From: Clostridiales bacterium
GTDB taxonomy: Bacteria > Bacillota > Clostridia > Christensenellales > CAG-138
Direction: 5' to 3'
Length of the DNA: 42,454 bases
Assembly: GCA_004557245.1 (NCBI GenBank)
Contig: SFEL01000022.1
Coordinates: 1-42,454, forward strand
The position numbers and the translations under genes are program-made. The notes below the pieces were generated by a model. It did not search any database, was not told the origin of the DNA, and saw only the letters and a list, made by a program, of their open reading frames with translations. Positions 7,771 through 14,886 of this stretch are shown one piece after another (the stretch's first letter is position 1; every line of letters starts with the position of its first letter).

Positions 7771-8679
7771 ATGGATATCAAACAGCTTGAGGCGTTTTGC
7801 ATGGTGGTAAGGCAAGGCAGCTTTTCCAAGGCGGCAAGGGTGCTGGGGGTATCCCAGCCCACCGTGAGCGCACATATTTCCACCCTCGAAAAGGAATTGG
7901 GGTGCGAGCTGCTCATACGCACCAGCAAGAGCATACTGCCTACGGATAAGGGAGCGACGCTTTTAGGCTACGCACAGGGCATAATGAGTCTCAGACAGAA
8001 GGCGCTGGAGGAACTTTCAAGGGAGGATTCACGCTATACGGGCAGCATCACCATAGCGGCCTCATCTGTGCCTGCACAGTACTGCCTGCCGGAGCTGCTC
8101 TCGGAATTCAGCCGGGAGTATCCGGGAGTATCCTACCAGCTGCACAACACCAACAGCCTGCAGGCTGTGGAGGAGGTAAGGCGCGGCAAGGCGGATATAG
8201 CCCTTACGGGCGCCAGAGTGGAGAACACCAATTGCGAGTTTACCAGCTTTCTGAAGGACGAGCTGGTGATAATAACCGCAAATAGCGAGCACTTCAGGGG
8301 GTTCAACGGCAACTTCCCGCGGGAGCTTCTGAAAAAGGAGCCTTTCATCGCCAGGGAACTGGGCAGCGGCACCAGAATGGAATACGAGCAGCTGCTGCGC
8401 AGCGAGGGCATAGAACCGGGTGAGCTCAATACCGTTGCCGAAATGAACTACAGTGAGGCGGTCAAGAAGTCCGTGGCGGGGGGACTGGGAATAGCTATAA
8501 TCAGCATACACGCCATAAGCGATGAGCTTTCATCAGGAAGGCTGCTGTGCTTTAATCTGGGAGATAAGGCCATGCAGCGGGACCTGTATCTGGTTATACG
8601 GAGAAATCGCTCAGAAATGTCCACGGCGGCGCTGTTTTCGTCCTTTGTGCTCAGGCATTACAGCGTAGAAAAAGATTAA
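7771..8679 (+). CDS. LysR family transcriptional regulator, selenium-metabolism-associated type
   Basis: A 302-residue regulator. Residues 1-60 form the winged helix-turn-helix (MDIKQLEAFCMVVRQGSFSK, then 'VSQPTVSAHISTLEKELG'). Residues of about 90-300 are the periplasmic-binding-like effector domain beginning 'GSITIAASSVPAQYCLPELL'. From memory this pattern (TVSAHISTLEKELG, then an effector domain opening with AASSVPAQY.LPELL) is that of the LysR subfamily that accompanies selenium metabolism genes; that assignment is from family knowledge, not a search. No selD, selA or yedF gene is in the window, but a molybdenum hydroxylase of a class that often carries labile selenium is encoded at 16.7-20.4 kb. 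The start follows a GGAG site at 7757-7760. A TATAAT at 7701-7706 may be its -10 box. Confidence 0.88.
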   Translation: MDIKQLEAFCMVVRQGSFSKAARVLGVSQPTVSAHISTLEKELGCELLIRTSKSILPTDKGATLLGYAQGIMSLRQKALEELSREDSRYTGSITIAASSVPAQYCLPELLSEFSREYPGVSYQLHNTNSLQAVEEVRRGKADIALTGARVENTNCEFTSFLKDELVIITANSEHFRGFNGNFPRELLKKEPFIARELGSGTRMEYEQLLRSEGIEPGELNTVAEMNYSEAVKKSVAGGLGIAIISIHAISDELSSGRLLCFNLGDKAMQRDLYLVIRRNRSEMSTAALFSSFVLRHYSVEKD

Positions 8680-8689
8680 AGGCAAACAA

Positions 8690-8713
8690 AAAAGACGGCA
8701 TGCGCCGCCTTTT
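8690..8713 (+). terminator. Terminator of the LysR gene
   Basis: AAAAGACGGC (8690-8699) pairs with GCCGCCTTTT (8704-8713) with one A-C mismatch and loop ATGC. A near copy of this hairpin occurs at 8885-8908 on the other side of the repeat element. Confidence 0.75.
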
Positions 8714-8732
8714 CAGTCTGTCGAACAACCAC

Positions 8733-8882
8733 GGGGTTGATAAGGGGCCGCGGCCCCTTATGTTCAATCCGGCTCTGACGACATGTGCGTCAGAACGGAT
8801 GAAAACCCAGAGGTTTTCGTACTTTGCGGGTTTTGCCGCCCGGAGGCCCGCCGCAGCGGGTCAGTTCCGGCCCGTTTCCCGG
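8733..8882 (+). repeat. 150-bp structured repeat element, copy 1
   Basis: About 97% identical (4 differences seen by eye in 150 bases) to the inverted copy at 30486-30635. It is made of successive hairpins: a perfect 22-base palindrome at 8740-8761 centred on CCGCGG; an ATCCG...CGGAT stem enclosing TCTGACG/CGTCAGA (about 8767-8802); GAAAACC/GGTTTTC (about 8802-8819); and GC-rich stems formed by GCGGG/CCCGC and CCCGC/GCGGG (about 8826-8860). Two reading frames stay open across it, but I treat it as noncoding here. It lies between two convergent genes (LysR and MATE). The second copy lies between dcyD and murC, also convergent. Confidence 0.9.
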
Positions 8883-8884
8883 CT

Positions 8885-8908
8885 AAAAGACGGCACGCAC
8901 CGTCTTTT
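8885..8908 (-). terminator. Terminator of the MATE transporter gene
   Basis: AAAAGACGG (8885-8893) pairs with CCGTCTTTT (8900-8908). It lies 10 bases downstream of the MATE stop codon on the minus strand and is 21/24 identical to the hairpin at 8690-8713. Confidence 0.7.
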
Positions 8909-8917
8909 CTATTATCG

Positions 8918-10279
8918 TCAGTCGCCCAGGGGCTTTATCTTGTTCTGGTATATCCTGTAGAGGTTTATGCCGACAAAGGTTATGGAGCCAAGCTCAGATA
9001 TGGGGAAGGCGTACCATACGGCAGACAGGCCAACAGTGCGGGAGAGTATGAAGGCCACTGGCAGAAGTATCGCAAGCTGGCGAAGGGCGGATGAAAAGAA
9101 GGAAAGCCTGCCGTCGCCTATTGCCTGAAACAGGGAGGAGCCCATTATGCACAGAGCTGCGAAGGGGAACGAGTAGCTGATGATCTTAAGGGCGGGAACG
9201 CCTATGGCCATCATCTCGTCGGACGCGTCAAACAGCCGCAGCATAAAGTCGGAATGGAGCTGGAATATCAGCATGCCAAGGCACATTATGCTGAAAGCAT
9301 ATATGCAGCCGTATTTCAGTGCTTCCATTATGCGCTTCCTGTTGCGCGCACCGTAATTGTAGCCCATTATGGGCATGGTGCCGGAGTTCAGGCCGAATAC
9401 CGGCATGAAAACGAAGGACTGGAGCTTGAAATAGATGCCGAATACGCTTACAGCGGTAGAGGAGAAGGCTATCAGTATCTTGTTCATGCCAAGGGTCATT
9501 ATGGAGCCCACCATCTGAAGGAATATGCTTGGCACGCCTACCTCGTATATGCCGGCTATACTCTGCTTATTCGGCCTGAAGTTCCTGAAGTTTATTTTTA
9601 CCAGACAGGACTTGAGGCTTAGCATGAGCAGACCCAGCAGCATGCCCACCAGCTGCCCGCCCACTGTGGCTATGGCAGCGCCGGCAATACCCAGCTTTGG
9701 GAAGCCGTACTGGCCGAATATGAGTATGGGGTCGAAAACTATGTTGAATACCGCGCCAACGAGCTGTACGAACATGGACTTCATGGTGCTGCCCGTGGCT
9801 TGCAGCAGCTTTTCACACATCACCTGAACCACCACGAATATGGCGGGAATACCTACCCATGAAAGATAGGTTATGGCATATTCGGTTATCTCCGCGTCCG
9901 CATGGAACAGATATATCATGGGACGGTGGAGCAGACCGAAAAGCACCGCGAAAACCACGCCTCCGCAAATGGCCAGAAACATGGCGTTGGTAGCGGCGGT
10001 ATCCGCTTCTCCCTGACGCTTTTCGCCGAGACGGCGTGCCACGAGGGAGTTTGCGCCTATGGCGGTGCCCACGGTAATGGCATTTATCAGCATCTGGTAC
10101 GGGAACACCAGCGACACGGCGGTAAGGGCGCTTTCACTTATGCGGGAAACGTAAATGCTGTCAACAACGTTGTAGGTAGCCAGCACCAGCATGGATACCA
10201 TCATGGGAAGTGACATTTTGATTATGAGGCTTCTTATTGGCAGATAGCCCATCTTGTTTTCGGCGTGTGTGCTTTCCAT
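8918..10279 (-). CDS. MATE family multidrug/toxic compound efflux transporter
   Basis: A 453-residue integral membrane protein with about twelve hydrophobic segments arranged as two MatE halves. Typical MATE features are the first-helix 'PMMVSMLVLATYNVVDSIYV', 'ALTAVSLVFPYQ', 'GTAIGANSLVARRLGEK' near residue 75 and the equivalent 'GLNSGTMPIMGYNYGARN' in the second half near 300. Members exchange Na+ or H+ for organic cations and drugs, or export metabolites; the substrate here cannot be told. The start codon has no good ribosome site; an in-frame ATG nine codons on is an alternative. A 17-base palindrome 22 bases upstream of the start is a candidate operator. Confidence 0.93.
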   Translation of the reverse strand: MESTHAENKMGYLPIRSLIIKMSLPMMVSMLVLATYNVVDSIYVSRISESALTAVSLVFPYQMLINAITVGTAIGANSLVARRLGEKRQGEADTAATNAMFLAICGGVVFAVLFGLLHRPMIYLFHADAEITEYAITYLSWVGIPAIFVVVQVMCEKLLQATGSTMKSMFVQLVGAVFNIVFDPILIFGQYGFPKLGIAGAAIATVGGQLVGMLLGLLMLSLKSCLVKINFRNFRPNKQSIAGIYEVGVPSIFLQMVGSIMTLGMNKILIAFSSTAVSVFGIYFKLQSFVFMPVFGLNSGTMPIMGYNYGARNRKRIMEALKYGCIYAFSIMCLGMLIFQLHSDFMLRLFDASDEMMAIGVPALKIISYSFPFAALCIMGSSLFQAIGDGRLSFFSSALRQLAILLPVAFILSRTVGLSAVWYAFPISELGSITFVGINLYRIYQNKIKPLGD

Positions 10280-10300
10280 TTTTTTGACCGTAATTAAAAC

Positions 10301-10317
10301 TATATAACTGTTATATA
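10301..10317 (-). promoter_or_regulatory. Palindromic candidate operator/promoter upstream of the MATE gene
   Basis: The sequence TATATAACTGTTATATA is an inverted repeat with 8-base arms about a single central base. It is 22 bases upstream of the MATE start codon and contains TATA-like -10 material, so it may be a repressor site overlapping the promoter. No regulator gene is adjacent. Confidence 0.45.
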
Positions 10318-10357
10318 ATTATCCCTTCGTTAATAATAGAAAATACTTTTTGCATTA

Positions 10358-10387
10358 AAAAGGACCCATGGCGGCATGGGCCCTTTT
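10358..10387 (-). terminator. Terminator of the ferredoxin gene
   Basis: AAAAGG-A-CCCATG (10358-10370) pairs with CATGGG-C-CCTTTT (10375-10387) with one mismatch; on the minus strand it ends in a T run. It is 24 bases downstream of the ferredoxin stop. Confidence 0.8.
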
Positions 10388-10410
10388 GTTGCTTGTTTAA
10401 GCGCCAAAGA

Positions 10411-10581
10411 TTACTCTTCGGCAGGAGCGCCAACGGGGCAGACGGAAGCGCAGGCGCCGCAGCTGATGCAGGTACCGGCGTCGATCTCGTAATGATCAGC
10501 ACCCTGGGAAATAGCGCCAACGGGGCAGCCGGACTCGCAGGAGCCGCAGCTGATGCACTCATCAGAAATTACGTATGCCAT
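10411..10581 (-). CDS. 2[4Fe-4S] clostridial-type ferredoxin
   Basis: A 56-residue electron carrier. It begins MAYVISDECISCGSCESGCP and repeats the pattern as 'CISCGACASVCP', giving two CxxCxxCxxxCP motifs that each bind a [4Fe-4S] cluster. Length, the central acidic linker with DHYEID and the PVGA.... repeats match clostridial ferredoxins, which supply low-potential electrons to hydrogenases, PFOR and other oxidoreductases in the cytoplasm. The start is fixed by a GGAGG site nine bases upstream and a strong promoter at 10614-10641. It has its own terminator, so it is monocistronic. Confidence 0.96.
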   Translation of the reverse strand: MAYVISDECISCGSCESGCPVGAISQGADHYEIDAGTCISCGACASVCPVGAPAEE

Positions 10582-10613
10582 TAATGATTACCTCCACAGA
10601 ATTTTTCATGTAT

Positions 10614-10641
10614 ATTGTAACATGAATATTTTTATTGTCAA
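10614..10641 (-). promoter_or_regulatory. Sigma-A promoter for the ferredoxin gene
   Basis: On the minus strand a perfect TTGACA (10636-10641), 16-base spacer and TACAAT (10614-10619), 33 bases upstream of the start codon. Confidence 0.82.
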
Positions 10642-10666
10642 CAGATTAAAGCCCATTAACCAGACA

Positions 10667-11632
10667 TTACCTGTTGTTGTCTTTCATGCGGCGCTCCATC
10701 ATGTCCGCCTTTTCCTCGCTGAGAAGCTCGGCCAGCTCCTCAGGCTCTGCATCCATCATAATCTGCCGTTCTACCTCGGCCTCTACGTCGATATCCTGAG
10801 CCTGCTTGCCTTTTCCGCCGCGGGTATAGGTGAGCTCCCGGAAAGGGTATTCCCTAACATCGATGGTGCCGTCAGGCAGCATGAGTTTGACCTTTGTCCT
10901 TTCGGATATGACGTTGTTTTCAATAACGGTTCCGGTGAGCCCTTCGGGAGTGCCGGCCTCACGGCCTACCTTGGGCATTTGCTTGCGCATGTACTCATAG
11001 CCGTCCTGTTCGTATTTCAGGCAGCACATGAGCCTGCCGCAAATGCCGGATATCTTGGTGGGGCTGAGGGAAAGGCCCTGTTCCTTGGCCATCTTTATGG
11101 ATACGGGCTGGAAGTCGGGCAGGAACTGCTTGCAGCAGACGGGCCTGCCGCAGCTGCCCAGGCCGCCCAGCATCTTGGCCTCGTCCCGGACGCCTATCTG
11201 GCGCAGCTCTATGCGGGTCTTGAATACCGAGGCAAGGTCTTTCACAAGCTCCCGGAAGTCCACCCGGCCATCCGCCGTAAAGTAGAACACTATCTTTGAG
11301 CCGTTGAAAGTATATTCCACGTCCACCAGTTTCATGTCCAGGCCATGGGCCTGTATGCGCTCCATACAGGTGGCGTAGGCGTCCTTTTCCTTGGCGCGGT
11401 AGCTGTCCCGCATCTCTCGGTCCCGGTCGGTGGCCACGCGGATAACCTCCTTGAGAGGCTGTATTACCTGATCGTCGGGTACGTCGTGAATGCCTACCAT
11501 CACGTCGCCGTACTCGGTGCCTCGGGCAGTCTCTACTATGACGCCATCGCCGGCGTTTATCTCAAGCTCGCCGGGGGAAAAGTAGTAAAGCCTGCTTCCG
11601 CCCCTGAATTTTACACTGATAACAGTTGTCAT
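10667..11632 (-). CDS. ricT: RicT (YaaT), PSP1-domain protein of the RicAFT complex
   Basis: A 321-residue PSP1 C-terminal domain protein. Family hallmarks are 'CGRPVCCKQFL' near residue 160 and 'ISGICGRLMCCLKYE' near 195, the conserved cysteines that in the Bacillus subtilis RicA-RicF-RicT complex take part in binding [4Fe-4S] clusters. In Bacillus the complex affects mRNA maturation with RNase Y and sporulation timing. The gene follows holB by three bases and its ribosome site lies within the holB 3' end. Its position after darA and holB is the conserved Firmicutes yaaQ-holB-yaaT order. The C-terminal 50 residues are charged and probably flexible. Confidence 0.93.
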   Translation of the reverse strand: MTTVISVKFRGGSRLYYFSPGELEINAGDGVIVETARGTEYGDVMVGIHDVPDDQVIQPLKEVIRVATDRDREMRDSYRAKEKDAYATCMERIQAHGLDMKLVDVEYTFNGSKIVFYFTADGRVDFRELVKDLASVFKTRIELRQIGVRDEAKMLGGLGSCGRPVCCKQFLPDFQPVSIKMAKEQGLSLSPTKISGICGRLMCCLKYEQDGYEYMRKQMPKVGREAGTPEGLTGTVIENNVISERTKVKLMLPDGTIDVREYPFRELTYTRGGKGKQAQDIDVEAEVERQIMMDAEPEELAELLSEEKADMMERRMKDNNR

Positions 11633-11635
11633 TTA

Positions 11636-12529
11636 TTAAAGCTCCTCTGTGATTTCGGTAAAAAGTCTCGTAAAGGTGCCGGCTGCCGGCGCGTTGGTGC
11701 TGAGCCTGTCCATGGCGTTCGCCAACGATTCTATGATACAGTTTATCCGCCCGGTTGTAAAGCGCGGCGCCATGGAAGAAATATCCTCAGCCCTGTCTGC
11801 ATTCTGATCTATGCGGCCCAGCGTCCTGTATGTGAGCATGTCCCGCATATATGAGAGCATGAAGTGGGCGCCATCTATGGAGGCGACGGCGTTGAGCCTG
11901 TCGAAGGGCAGCTCTCCCCGGAGCAACGCTGCCATGACCTCCTGCGCTGTACCCCGCAGGCTGCGGTAGTCCTCGTCCTGATAAAGCTTCAGTGAGCTCT
12001 GCACTGTTCCGCCCATCCTGGCGAAGCGCATAGCATCATTCTTGGTAAGGCCAATGGACATGAGCTCCCTGGCTATGTCGTCATACATGGGCAGCCCGCA
12101 AAGCACTGTAGCGCAACGTGAAAGTATGGTGGGCAGTATGCCCGCGTCGTTGCCGGTAAGCAGGAACAGAACTCCATCGGGCGGCTCCTCTATGGTCTTG
12201 AGAAGCACGTTTTGGGTAGCGGGGTCTATTTCGTGGGCATTTAGGAGCAGCACAGACCTTTTTCCGCCGGAAAATGAGCTGCGGCCCAGCTCCTCGATCA
12301 CTTCCTCACGAATGGTATCCTTTCGGTAGCCGGAGGGGATTATGCAGTTTCCCGTATGGGAAAGCATGGCGGCATCAGCCGCGCCTGTACAGTACAGAGC
12401 CGCGGCCCGTCTGGCTATGCCTTCGGCTATCAGCCCGTCCGGGCAGGAAATAAAACAGGCGTGGGGAATATGCCCCCGCTTTATTGCGCTAAGGAGCCGT
12501 TCCTCCGCCTGACTGATGCCTTTTGACAT
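11636..12529 (-). CDS. holB: DNA polymerase III subunit delta'
   Basis: A 297-residue clamp-loader subunit. It begins with the AAA+ like 'AIKRGHIPHACFISCPDG' where the Walker A motif is degenerate, as is normal for delta'. It continues with 'KRSVLLLNAHEIDPATQNVLLKTIEEPPDGVLFLL' near residues 90-125, the highly conserved sensor region that stands in for the Walker B box, and 'ILPTILSRC' (the SRC motif) near 132. The product works with delta and tau to load the beta sliding clamp. It sits between darA and ricT in one operon. The zinc-binding cysteine cluster of many delta' proteins is reduced here (only scattered Cys), a minor oddity. Confidence 0.9.
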   Translation of the reverse strand: MSKGISQAEERLLSAIKRGHIPHACFISCPDGLIAEGIARRAAALYCTGAADAAMLSHTGNCIIPSGYRKDTIREEVIEELGRSSFSGGKRSVLLLNAHEIDPATQNVLLKTIEEPPDGVLFLLTGNDAGILPTILSRCATVLCGLPMYDDIARELMSIGLTKNDAMRFARMGGTVQSSLKLYQDEDYRSLRGTAQEVMAALLRGELPFDRLNAVASIDGAHFMLSYMRDMLTYRTLGRIDQNADRAEDISSMAPRFTTGRINCIIESLANAMDRLSTNAPAAGTFTRLFTEITEEL

Positions 12530-12538
12530 TACTGCGCT

Positions 12539-12865
12539 CTAATACTTGTAGAATTGCTCCACGTCCACAACAAATACCGTTGCACCGCCCATAGTCACCT
12601 GTACAGGGGCGGGGGAATTGTCGATATATCCGGGTACTGCGGAGGGAACAACCATGTATTCCTTTCGTGTGCTGGATTTTTCCTTGATGATATCCAGCGT
12701 CTCCTGAAGCCTGTCGGCCTCAACGCCTATCATCAGTGTGCTGTTTCCGTTATGGAGGAAGCCGCCGGTGGAAGAAATGCGCGTCACGCTTATACGGCGG
12801 TTTGTAAGCTCCCTTAAAAGGCGCTTGGAGTCATCGTTTTGCACTATCGCATATACGAGCTTCAT
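12539..12865 (-). CDS. darA: Cyclic-di-AMP receptor, PII-like
   Basis: A 108-residue PII-like signalling protein (DarA/PstA/YaaQ). It begins MKLVYAIVQNDDSKRLLREL, contains the conserved 'RISSTGGFL..GN.TL.IGV' segment near residues 28-48 and ends 'GGATVFVVDVEQFYKY', all diagnostic for the family. Homologues form trimers that bind cyclic-di-AMP at the subunit interfaces; downstream partners are unknown. It is the first gene of the darA-holB-ricT operon and is preceded by a near-consensus promoter at 12893-12921 and a GGGAGG ribosome site. Confidence 0.95.
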   Translation of the reverse strand: MKLVYAIVQNDDSKRLLRELTNRRISVTRISSTGGFLHNGNSTLMIGVEADRLQETLDIIKEKSSTRKEYMVVPSAVPGYIDNSPAPVQVTMGGATVFVVDVEQFYKY

Positions 12866-12892
12866 GCTTATACCTCCCTTGCTGTGTTTATA

Positions 12893-12921
12893 ATTATATA
12901 ACGGATCGCGGCGTTTTTCAA
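12893..12921 (-). promoter_or_regulatory. Sigma-A promoter for darA-holB-ricT
   Basis: On the minus strand TTGAAA (12916-12921), a 17-base spacer and a perfect TATAAT (12893-12898), 27 bases upstream of the darA start. Confidence 0.85.
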
Positions 12922-12931
12922 TAATTTAGCT

Positions 12932-13522
12932 TTATGCGGCGCTTACTGCGGCTATGATCTCCTCGATCATCTTCACGAGCTTATCGCTGGGCTTGAAGGC
13001 TATGGCCTGATACTTGCCGTCGCGCTTGAATATCAGGGTGCTGGTTCCGCTCTTTTTGCCCGTGCAGAGTACGGCGGCCTTCTTAACGGCGCTTTGCAGA
13101 GCCTCGGGATCATCGCCTATTACGCCTATGCAGGCAGCCGTTCCGGCGCCGGTCACTATGGCCTGCATCTCGCCGGGGGCAACGGTATCCACTATCCTGC
13201 CCTTACCGCCGCTGAACTGCTCGAATACCAGCGTGCCGAGAGGGTAGGGGTTCCTGCGCTGATTGCCGTACTGGTCAAGGTCGCCTTCCTCGGACTCCAT
13301 GTTGAACAGGGTATAGCGATAGGAGCAGAGCCGCTTTTTGTATATCATCAGGCATATGAGTATGAGCCCTATGAATAGGGGTATCTGCAAAATGCCGCCG
13401 TGGGGTATGGAGTTTACGGCGTTCATGAGCATTCTTGCGAATATGACTAGGGCCAACAGCCCGAAAAACAGCAGCAGATCCTGCTTCTTTGTGGCGTTGC
13501 CGCCATTGGTTTCCTGATACAT
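12932..13522 (-). CDS. Uncharacterised protein with two N-terminal transmembrane helices
   Basis: A 196-residue protein I do not recognise. Residues of about 15-32 and 44-62 are hydrophobic helices (DLLLFFGLLALVIFARMLM, then LQIPLFIGLILICLMIY) followed by basic residues, so the remaining 130 residues probably face the cytoplasm. The soluble part has an acidic linker (MESEEGDLDQYG) and a small alpha/beta region ending in 'ALQSAVKKAAVLCTGKKSGTSTLIFKRDGKYQAIAFKPSDKLVKMI', which reads like a PH- or roadblock-like fold, but this is only a guess. The start is supported by GGAGG. It follows the CPBP protease gene by 16 bases and is probably cotranscribed with it. Confidence 0.75.
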   Translation of the reverse strand: MYQETNGGNATKKQDLLLFFGLLALVIFARMLMNAVNSIPHGGILQIPLFIGLILICLMIYKKRLCSYRYTLFNMESEEGDLDQYGNQRRNPYPLGTLVFEQFSGGKGRIVDTVAPGEMQAIVTGAGTAACIGVIGDDPEALQSAVKKAAVLCTGKKSGTSTLIFKRDGKYQAIAFKPSDKLVKMIEEIIAAVSAA

Positions 13523-13538
13523 TATTATTGCCTCCGCT

Positions 13539-14324
13539 TTAAGCTTTAGTATTGTAAACTTTAATATGCCGTACCGAATACCACAGGCCGAAGCACATCA
13601 CCAACAGCAGAGGCAGCATTGGCAGACCGTCGCCGAAGGCGGGGAGTATGAAGCTGCCGGTGATGTTGAACGCTATGTGGAAAACCATGGAAGGAAGGAG
13701 AGTCCGGTACTTATCGTATATCAGCGTCAGGGCTACGCCCATCAGAAAAGCGTATATCACCCACAGAAGCTGGCCGTGCATGAGGCCGAATATCGCGCAG
13801 GATACAAGTATGGCGGCGGGCCATTTGAGCACCCTCCTCAGAGTTCCGTATATTAAGCCCCGGAAAAGCAGTTCCTCTGCTATTGGGGCAAGCACCGCCG
13901 CGGCGATGAAGTGCTCGGCGAATGTGCCGCCGCTGCTTGCAGCCACTGAATCGTTGTAGGAGCTCATTATGTGATCGGGTATGGGCAGCAGCGTAAGCAG
14001 CAGCGATACCGCTATTGAGGACGCTACGGCGCACAGCGCGCACCACATGTACTCCTTGCCGGGCAGGGGCGCGATGGCAATTATATCCCTGATACTCTGT
14101 TTTTTAAAATAGAAGGCGAGTATGACGGCGATTACCAACAGATTGTGCAGCAGCGAGATAAGCGAGGCCTTTTGGGTTAGAAAGCCGTTCATGGCGGACT
14201 GAATGTCCCCCTCTGCCCCCGCGCCGCCTACCGCTGCGAACAGCGTCATAATAAGCGCCTGTGAAATAAAATATGCCAGCAGCACTAAAAATATCTTGGC
14301 CAGAGCCCTGAGGTAATTCTTCAT
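13539..14324 (-). CDS. CPBP family intramembrane metalloprotease
   Basis: A 261-residue membrane protein of the CAAX protease/bacteriocin-processing (Abi) family. It has about seven hydrophobic segments. The three signature motifs are visible: EELLFRG near residue 152 (catalytic Glu-Glu and Arg), 'FGLMHGQ' near 180 and 'MVFHIAFN' near 215. Members cleave membrane-embedded substrates or act as scaffolds; in Firmicutes they are tied to peptide maturation and bacteriocin self-immunity, but no bacteriocin gene is seen here. It heads a probable two-gene unit with the uncharacterised membrane protein at 12932-13522. Confidence 0.9.
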   Translation of the reverse strand: MKNYLRALAKIFLVLLAYFISQALIMTLFAAVGGAGAEGDIQSAMNGFLTQKASLISLLHNLLVIAVILAFYFKKQSIRDIIAIAPLPGKEYMWCALCAVASSIAVSLLLTLLPIPDHIMSSYNDSVAASSGGTFAEHFIAAAVLAPIAEELLFRGLIYGTLRRVLKWPAAILVSCAIFGLMHGQLLWVIYAFLMGVALTLIYDKYRTLLPSMVFHIAFNITGSFILPAFGDGLPMLPLLLVMCFGLWYSVRHIKVYNTKA

Positions 14325-14380
14325 GCATATACATCTCCTTATTTTATTTTACCATAGAATACGCCGTGCCGTCACCCAAA

Positions 14381-14412
14381 AATAAAAGCGCCGCGGCTGG
14401 GCGCCCGCGGCG
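14381..14412 (-). terminator. Terminator of the cupin gene
   Basis: CGCCGCGG (14389-14396) pairs with CCGCGGCG (14405-14412); on the minus strand the stem is followed by CTTTTATTTTT. It lies 22 bases past the cupin stop codon. Confidence 0.82.
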
Positions 14413-14433
14413 TAGCTGTACGTGTGGATGCCT

Positions 14434-14862
14434 TTAGTATTCTTCCCTGTCGGAATCTGCCTTCGAACGCTGTACAGTTCCCCTGGGATGATGGGGAGGG
14501 GCATAAACAGAGGATAGCTTCAGTGAAGTTTTTCCGGTATTGACAACATTATGCCAGGTTCCCGCAGGTATAAAAACAGCGTCTCCTTTACACATATTTT
14601 GTCGAAAATGCGGCTGCTTTTCACATCTTCCCATTTTTATTAACGCAGTTCCCTGCTCCACTTTGATAAATTGATCCGTGTCCTCGTGAACCTCCGGACC
14701 GATCTCTCCACACGGGGGGATGCACATAAGCGTCATCTGCAAATGGCACCCTGTCCAAAGGGCGACACGGAAAGCTTCATTTTGTACTGCCAGCTGTTGG
14801 ATATTTGCAGCATATGGATCCGGCCCGTTATCCGTTTGACACGCACGATGACTAAAATTCAT
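14434..14862 (-). CDS. Cupin-domain protein
   Basis: A 142-residue single-domain cupin. The first cupin motif is visible as 'GPEVHEDTDQFIKVEQG' near residues 54-70, providing a potential metal-ligand His and acidic residues, and the second as 'KGDAVFIPAGTWHNVVNTG' near 92-110 with the ligand His. It could be an isomerase, an oxygenase-like enzyme or a binding protein; no substrate can be assigned. It follows the Cys-rich gene by 24 bases with a good AAGGAGG site, so the two are very likely cotranscribed. Their base composition is lower in GC than the flanking genes. Cupins of this small size occur among spore-coat proteins, which fits the candidate sigma-K-like promoter upstream of the pair; this link is inference. 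Confidence 0.85.
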   Translation of the reverse strand: MNFSHRACQTDNGPDPYAANIQQLAVQNEAFRVALWTGCHLQMTLMCIPPCGEIGPEVHEDTDQFIKVEQGTALIKMGRCEKQPHFRQNMCKGDAVFIPAGTWHNVVNTGKTSLKLSSVYAPPHHPRGTVQRSKADSDREEY

Positions 14863-14886
14863 TAAAAGGCCTCCTTATTTTTGACT

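Noticed and set aside
8700..8960. Open frame reading MRRLFSLSNN... through the repeat element
   Set aside because: It is repeat-derived, overlaps terminators on both sides and reads into the antisense of the MATE gene; the matching frame in copy 2 is a run-on of murC. No ribosome site or promoter.
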